Of a stretch of DNA of 16,918 nt, positions 14,062-16,918 are shown in pieces. Numbering within the stretch: the stretch's first letter is position 1; each line of letters opens with the position of its first letter. Both the position numbers and the translations under genes were made by a program. The stretch is from UBA4207 sp964352405 (GTDB taxonomy: Bacteria; Bdellovibrionota; Bacteriovoracia; Bacteriovoracales; Bacteriovoracaceae): the NCBI GenBank assembly GCA_964352405.1, contig CAYGRY010000060.1, positions 1 to 16,918 on the forward strand. Reading direction: 5' to 3'. The notes below the pieces were generated by a model, which was not told the origin of the DNA, searched no databases, and was given only the letters and a program-made list of their open reading frames with translations.

Positions 14062-16266
14062 ATGAAATATCTGCTCATTTTATTAAATCTTTTTCCTATT
14101 CTAAGCTTCGCCAGTTCAAGCGATAGTAATATTCCAGATGTTCTTCTAAGGCTTGCCGCCACTCAGCTTCAAGAAAAAAATCTTCTCGCCGTTAGTTTTG
14201 ATAATGCTCCTCACTGGCATACGTATTGGAAAAATCCAGGTGATGCAGGTCTTCCAACAACGGTTAAATTTTCTATCGATGGACAAGCCGTTGATCTCGT
14301 AGAAAAGGAATGGCCGGTTCCTAAAAAGTATATTGAAGAAGGTGATATTTTAGCTTTTGGATATCAAGGTCGCTACGACGCTTTTTATGAGTTGCCACAA
14401 GACTTTCTAGATCGCAATCAAGGCAAAATGTTAAAAGGTGAAGCAACATGGCTTATTTGTAAGCATGTTTGCATTCCGGGAAAGAGAACGTTCTCTGCGA
14501 CCATTGGTAACAATCTCACTTTCGCAGTTGATGGCGATACATTTACGCCAGCGATGTCAGAGCTTGAAGACTCATACTCTGCCTTGCCACAAGTAGCTGA
14601 GTGGCCTGTTGATCTTGATATGGTGTTATCACTTAACTCAGACAAGCAAGATTTGGTTTTATACGCTAACTACTCTGCTGACGTTAATAAGAATGATTAT
14701 AAGAATGCTAATCTCGTTATTCCTTACCCTCGAGAGCTTCTTACTTTTAAAAGGGAAGAACTACGCACAGATTCAACTGATCTTCTCTATGCTAAACACC
14801 CAATTGATTGGGACGGAGAATATGAAGAACCTGAAATCAATCTTCCAGGCGATGGTCGCTTTGTAGAACCACTGACTATAAAATTTTTATTTCTTGATCC
14901 TGCCGATGGGATTTCAAAAGTGATTGAGAAAACATTTAATGTTTTCAATTTAGATAACTCGACTTCGGAATCATTCTTTAGTTCTTTAAATCCGCTTCAA
15001 CAAGCGCAAGCTTCAACAACACCTATGCCCGTTAACGAAAGCTCAGACGCAAAAAGATCTCTATGGAGTTTCTTGTTATTAGCCTTTATTGGCGGTCTCA
15101 TCTTAAACGTCATGCCATGTGTTCTTCCTGTGATCACACTCAAACTCTACGGTATGATTCAACATCAAAATGAAAGTCGCGCTCGTATCTTTAAGCATAA
15201 CCTCTTTTATACACTTGGTGTCTTGTTCACTTTCTCTTTACTAGCGGCTTCAATCCTTATTCTAAAGAATGCCGGTGAAACAGTTGGTTGGGGCTTTCAG
15301 CTTCAGTCTCCTAGATTCGTCATGCTAATGATTCTAGTGCTGTTTATTTTCTCCTTAAATCTTTTTGGACTATTTGAATTTGCCACTCCAGGTGGCAAAA
15401 GCCTTGGCGGGGTCAAACTTAAAAATAGTATGCTTGGAGATTTTCTAGGTGGTGTTCTCGCAACGATACTTTCAACTCCATGTAGCGCTCCGTTTTTAGG
15501 AACGGCACTCACCTTCGCCTTTACTGGCGGCGATATGATGATCTTTTTGGTCTTTGGCTTTGTAGGACTTGGCTTATCATTTCCATTTATTTTGACCGGA
15601 CTCTTTCCAAAAGCGATCGCCTTTTTACCAAAGCCAGGTATGTGGATGGATCACCTTAAGAAATTCTTAGGACTGACTCTGATCCTGACACTAATTTGGC
15701 TGATGGATGTTTATGGTGCCTTAGTCGACACAAGTATTCCTGTGTTAAAACTTCATACTATTTTAGCACTTACATTCTTTGCCTTTTTTGTACGAGCTAA
15801 AATTACTAAAAGAAAGATTGCGAATATCTTGGCGTTTGCACTTCCTGTGTTAATGATCATTCAGCTTTTAGGCTCAACCATGAGTTCAAACACAACATCA
15901 GACGGCGATTTAATGGCGACCAAACAAAGCTCTGGTCTTCCTTGGCAAAAATGGTCAGTCACGACGATGGAACAACTCAGAACTCAAAAGAAAAAAACCT
16001 TTATTGATTTCACGGCCAAGTGGTGTTTTACCTGTAAGGTGAATGAGAAATTAGTGATTGATACTAAGGCTTTTAAAGATATGGTGAGCGATCAAGGCGT
16101 CACCTTATTACTTGCTGATTGGACCAAGCGCGATGAGGTTATAGGAAACTGGCTTCAGTCTCAAGGCTTAGTTGGAGTACCAGCTTATTTTGTCATCAAT
16201 GAAAAAGGTGAATTAATCAATTTAGGTGAAACAATTACCATTGATGAAATCAAGCAAGCATTCTAA
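14062..16266 (+). CDS. dsbD: DsbD/ScsB-type thiol:disulfide interchange protein
   Basis: Moves electrons from cytoplasmic thioredoxin across the inner membrane to reduce periplasmic thiols. With the ATG at 14062 (734 residues) it begins with a Sec signal (MKYLLILLNLFPILSFASS); an ATG 14 codons earlier would put a polar stretch in front of it. All three redox modules are present: a periplasmic N-domain with HWHTYWKNPGDAG and CKHVC (C133, C137); a multi-helix membrane domain with NVMPCVLPV (C353) and STPCSAPFLG (C474); and a C-terminal thioredoxin-like domain with WCFTCK (C655, C658). The long N-domain is more like ScsB than E. coli DsbD. There are no partner dsb genes nearby. The 3' end overlaps the next opposite-strand gene by 17 bp. 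Confidence 0.9.
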   Translation: MKYLLILLNLFPILSFASSSDSNIPDVLLRLAATQLQEKNLLAVSFDNAPHWHTYWKNPGDAGLPTTVKFSIDGQAVDLVEKEWPVPKKYIEEGDILAFGYQGRYDAFYELPQDFLDRNQGKMLKGEATWLICKHVCIPGKRTFSATIGNNLTFAVDGDTFTPAMSELEDSYSALPQVAEWPVDLDMVLSLNSDKQDLVLYANYSADVNKNDYKNANLVIPYPRELLTFKREELRTDSTDLLYAKHPIDWDGEYEEPEINLPGDGRFVEPLTIKFLFLDPADGISKVIEKTFNVFNLDNSTSESFFSSLNPLQQAQASTTPMPVNESSDAKRSLWSFLLLAFIGGLILNVMPCVLPVITLKLYGMIQHQNESRARIFKHNLFYTLGVLFTFSLLAASILILKNAGETVGWGFQLQSPRFVMLMILVLFIFSLNLFGLFEFATPGGKSLGGVKLKNSMLGDFLGGVLATILSTPCSAPFLGTALTFAFTGGDMMIFLVFGFVGLGLSFPFILTGLFPKAIAFLPKPGMWMDHLKKFLGLTLILTLIWLMDVYGALVDTSIPVLKLHTILALTFFAFFVRAKITKRKIANILAFALPVLMIIQLLGSTMSSNTTSDGDLMATKQSSGLPWQKWSVTTMEQLRTQKKKTFIDFTAKWCFTCKVNEKLVIDTKAFKDMVSDQGVTLLLADWTKRDEVIGNWLQSQGLVGVPAYFVINEKGELINLGETITIDEIKQAF

Positions 16267-16603
16267 AGACACTTAGAATACTTTGTGGAAGATCACCTGA
16301 ATGCTGCTCTATTGTCAGTAATAATTTTTGATAATCCCCATCATAATTATCGTGAGCGATCTGACTAAGATTTTTTCTTGGATCAAGATCGCCTTCATCG
16401 ACTTCATAGAACTGACCCTCTTCACCGAATTTCCAGCTCCATAAACGTTTAGTACCGTTTTCTTCAAAACCGACTTCAATACGTTTTACTTCGTCTTTAA
16501 TTGGTTCAGACCAGACAAAGACATCCATTGAAACATCGCTAAACCATCGTTTTTTAAGTCCAGTATTATCTTGTTTGGTGTTTTTAAACTCTTTTAAACT
16601 CAA
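16250..16603 (-). CDS. Small acidic cytoplasmic protein, unknown function
   Basis: A 117-residue protein with no signal peptide or membrane segment. It starts at TTG (16601-16603), with a strong AAGGAG ribosome-binding site six bases upstream, which supports both the gene and the unusual start. The sequence is rich in Asp, Glu and Trp (KKRWFSDVSMDVFVWSEP, TKRLWSWKFGEEGQFYEVDEGD) and looks like a compact alpha/beta domain; a helical end (DYQKLLLTIEQHSGDLPQSILSVFRMLA) follows. I do not recognise a family. It converges on the DsbD-like gene with a 17-bp overlap and is divergent from the Kazal-like gene. Confidence 0.68.
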   Translation of the reverse strand: MSLKEFKNTKQDNTGLKKRWFSDVSMDVFVWSEPIKDEVKRIEVGFEENGTKRLWSWKFGEEGQFYEVDEGDLDPRKNLSQIAHDNYDGDYQKLLLTIEQHSGDLPQSILSVFRMLA

Positions 16604-16656
16604 GGCTTGCTCCTTACGGATTTAAGTTTAACGGTCATTTTACCGAAATGTTAAGC

Positions 16657-16918
16657 ATGAAGAAGCTTCTTATCATTCTTATTCCTTTTATTATCGCCTC
16701 GTGTGGAGATGATACTCGTTCAAGAAAGCTAAACTCTTCTACCAATGCAAATCCACTAACAAATAGCCAATGCTCATACGACTACAATCCAGTTTGTGGA
16801 CAACCACCAATGCCGGTTTGTCCTCCAGGGATTTTTTGTGCCATGGTGATGCCAGCACCTACGACATACGATAATGAGTGTGTCATGAAAGAAGCGGGAG
16901 CTTCATTAATCTCTACGG
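16657..16918 (+). CDS. Kazal-like lipoprotein (partial, open at right edge)
   Basis: The reading frame is open to the window end, giving 87 residues. The signal peptide MKKLLIILIPFIIASC ends in a lipobox with Cys at 16, so this is a predicted lipoprotein. After a short polar linker comes a Kazal-type pattern: C-x5-NPVCG, then TTYDNEC followed by a helix-like MKEAGAS, matching 'PVCG...TYxNxC' of Kazal serine-protease inhibitors. Between PVCG and TYDNEC lies an insertion of about 20 residues with two extra cysteines (PMPVCPPGIFC). The next cysteines would be beyond the edge. An in-frame ATG at 16648 is an alternative start; both have weak ribosome-binding sites. Inhibitor activity is inferred from the family. 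Confidence 0.72.
   Translation, partial: MKKLLIILIPFIIASCGDDTRSRKLNSSTNANPLTNSQCSYDYNPVCGQPPMPVCPPGIFCAMVMPAPTTYDNECVMKEAGASLIST

Noticed and set aside
16582..16601. Tandem 10-base repeat TTTTAAACTC x2 at the start of the 16603 gene
   Set aside because: Two copies inside coding sequence (reading SLKEFKN) in AT-rich DNA; probably chance.
1..16918. CRISPR arrays, tRNA/rRNA genes, insertion sequences, phage genes
   Set aside because: No spaced direct repeats, no tRNA-like cloverleaf or rRNA sequence, and no transposase, integrase or terminal inverted repeats were seen.

Overview
The window is about 16.9 kb of low-GC, gene-dense bacterial chromosome. The envelope-heavy content points to a Gram-negative cell: an RND exporter, a Tat-exported lipoprotein, several Sec lipoproteins and a DsbD-type reductase. 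The combination of an AmpG-like muropeptide permease, PhoX-like lipoprotein, FecR-domain proteins without sigma factors, a Kazal-like lipoprotein and many secreted proteins I cannot place fits a Bdellovibrio-like predator, most likely Bacteriovoracales. That assignment is an inference from gene content and base composition, not proof. I see no rRNA, tRNA, CRISPR array, insertion sequence or prophage. No stretch longer than 300 bases lacks a gene.

Layout. 1-615 is the 3' end of an RND transporter (+). 524-2850 (-) is a two-gene unit, a PhoX-like Tat lipoprotein followed by a FecR-domain protein. 3003-5525 (+) is a tight three-gene operon: a secreted HExxH protein, a membrane-anchored protein, and a HAD-fold protein ending in a canonical sliding-clamp-binding peptide. 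5511-5696 (-) is a small Lys-rich protein. 5841-6245 (+) is a small exported protein whose start codon abuts one arm of a perfect 11-bp inverted repeat. 6225-7448 (-) is an AmpG-like permease. 7513-11160 (-) holds guaB, guaA and a 2OG-Fe(II) oxygenase, probably one transcript. 11236-13012 (-) is a coiled-coil/TPR-like lipoprotein overlapping a second FecR-domain protein. 13110-13901 (-) is a BtuF-like binding protein without a signal peptide. 14062-16266 (+) is a DsbD/ScsB-type thiol reductase. 16250-16603 (-) is a small unknown protein. 16657 onward (+) is a Kazal-like lipoprotein cut by the window edge.

How the genes relate. guaB and guaA encode the two successive steps from IMP to GMP. AmpG-like import and DsbD-like electron transfer serve the envelope. 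The FecR-domain proteins and the CpoB-like lipoprotein are probably envelope or surface proteins. All four convergent gene pairs overlap at their 3' ends (92, 15, 21 and 17 bp), leaving no room for an intergenic terminator.

The best leads for something undescribed are the three-gene cassette at 3003-5525, especially the HAD protein ending in QLGLF, and two inverted repeats placed where they could hide ribosome-binding sites (upstream of the 5841 gene and of guaB).
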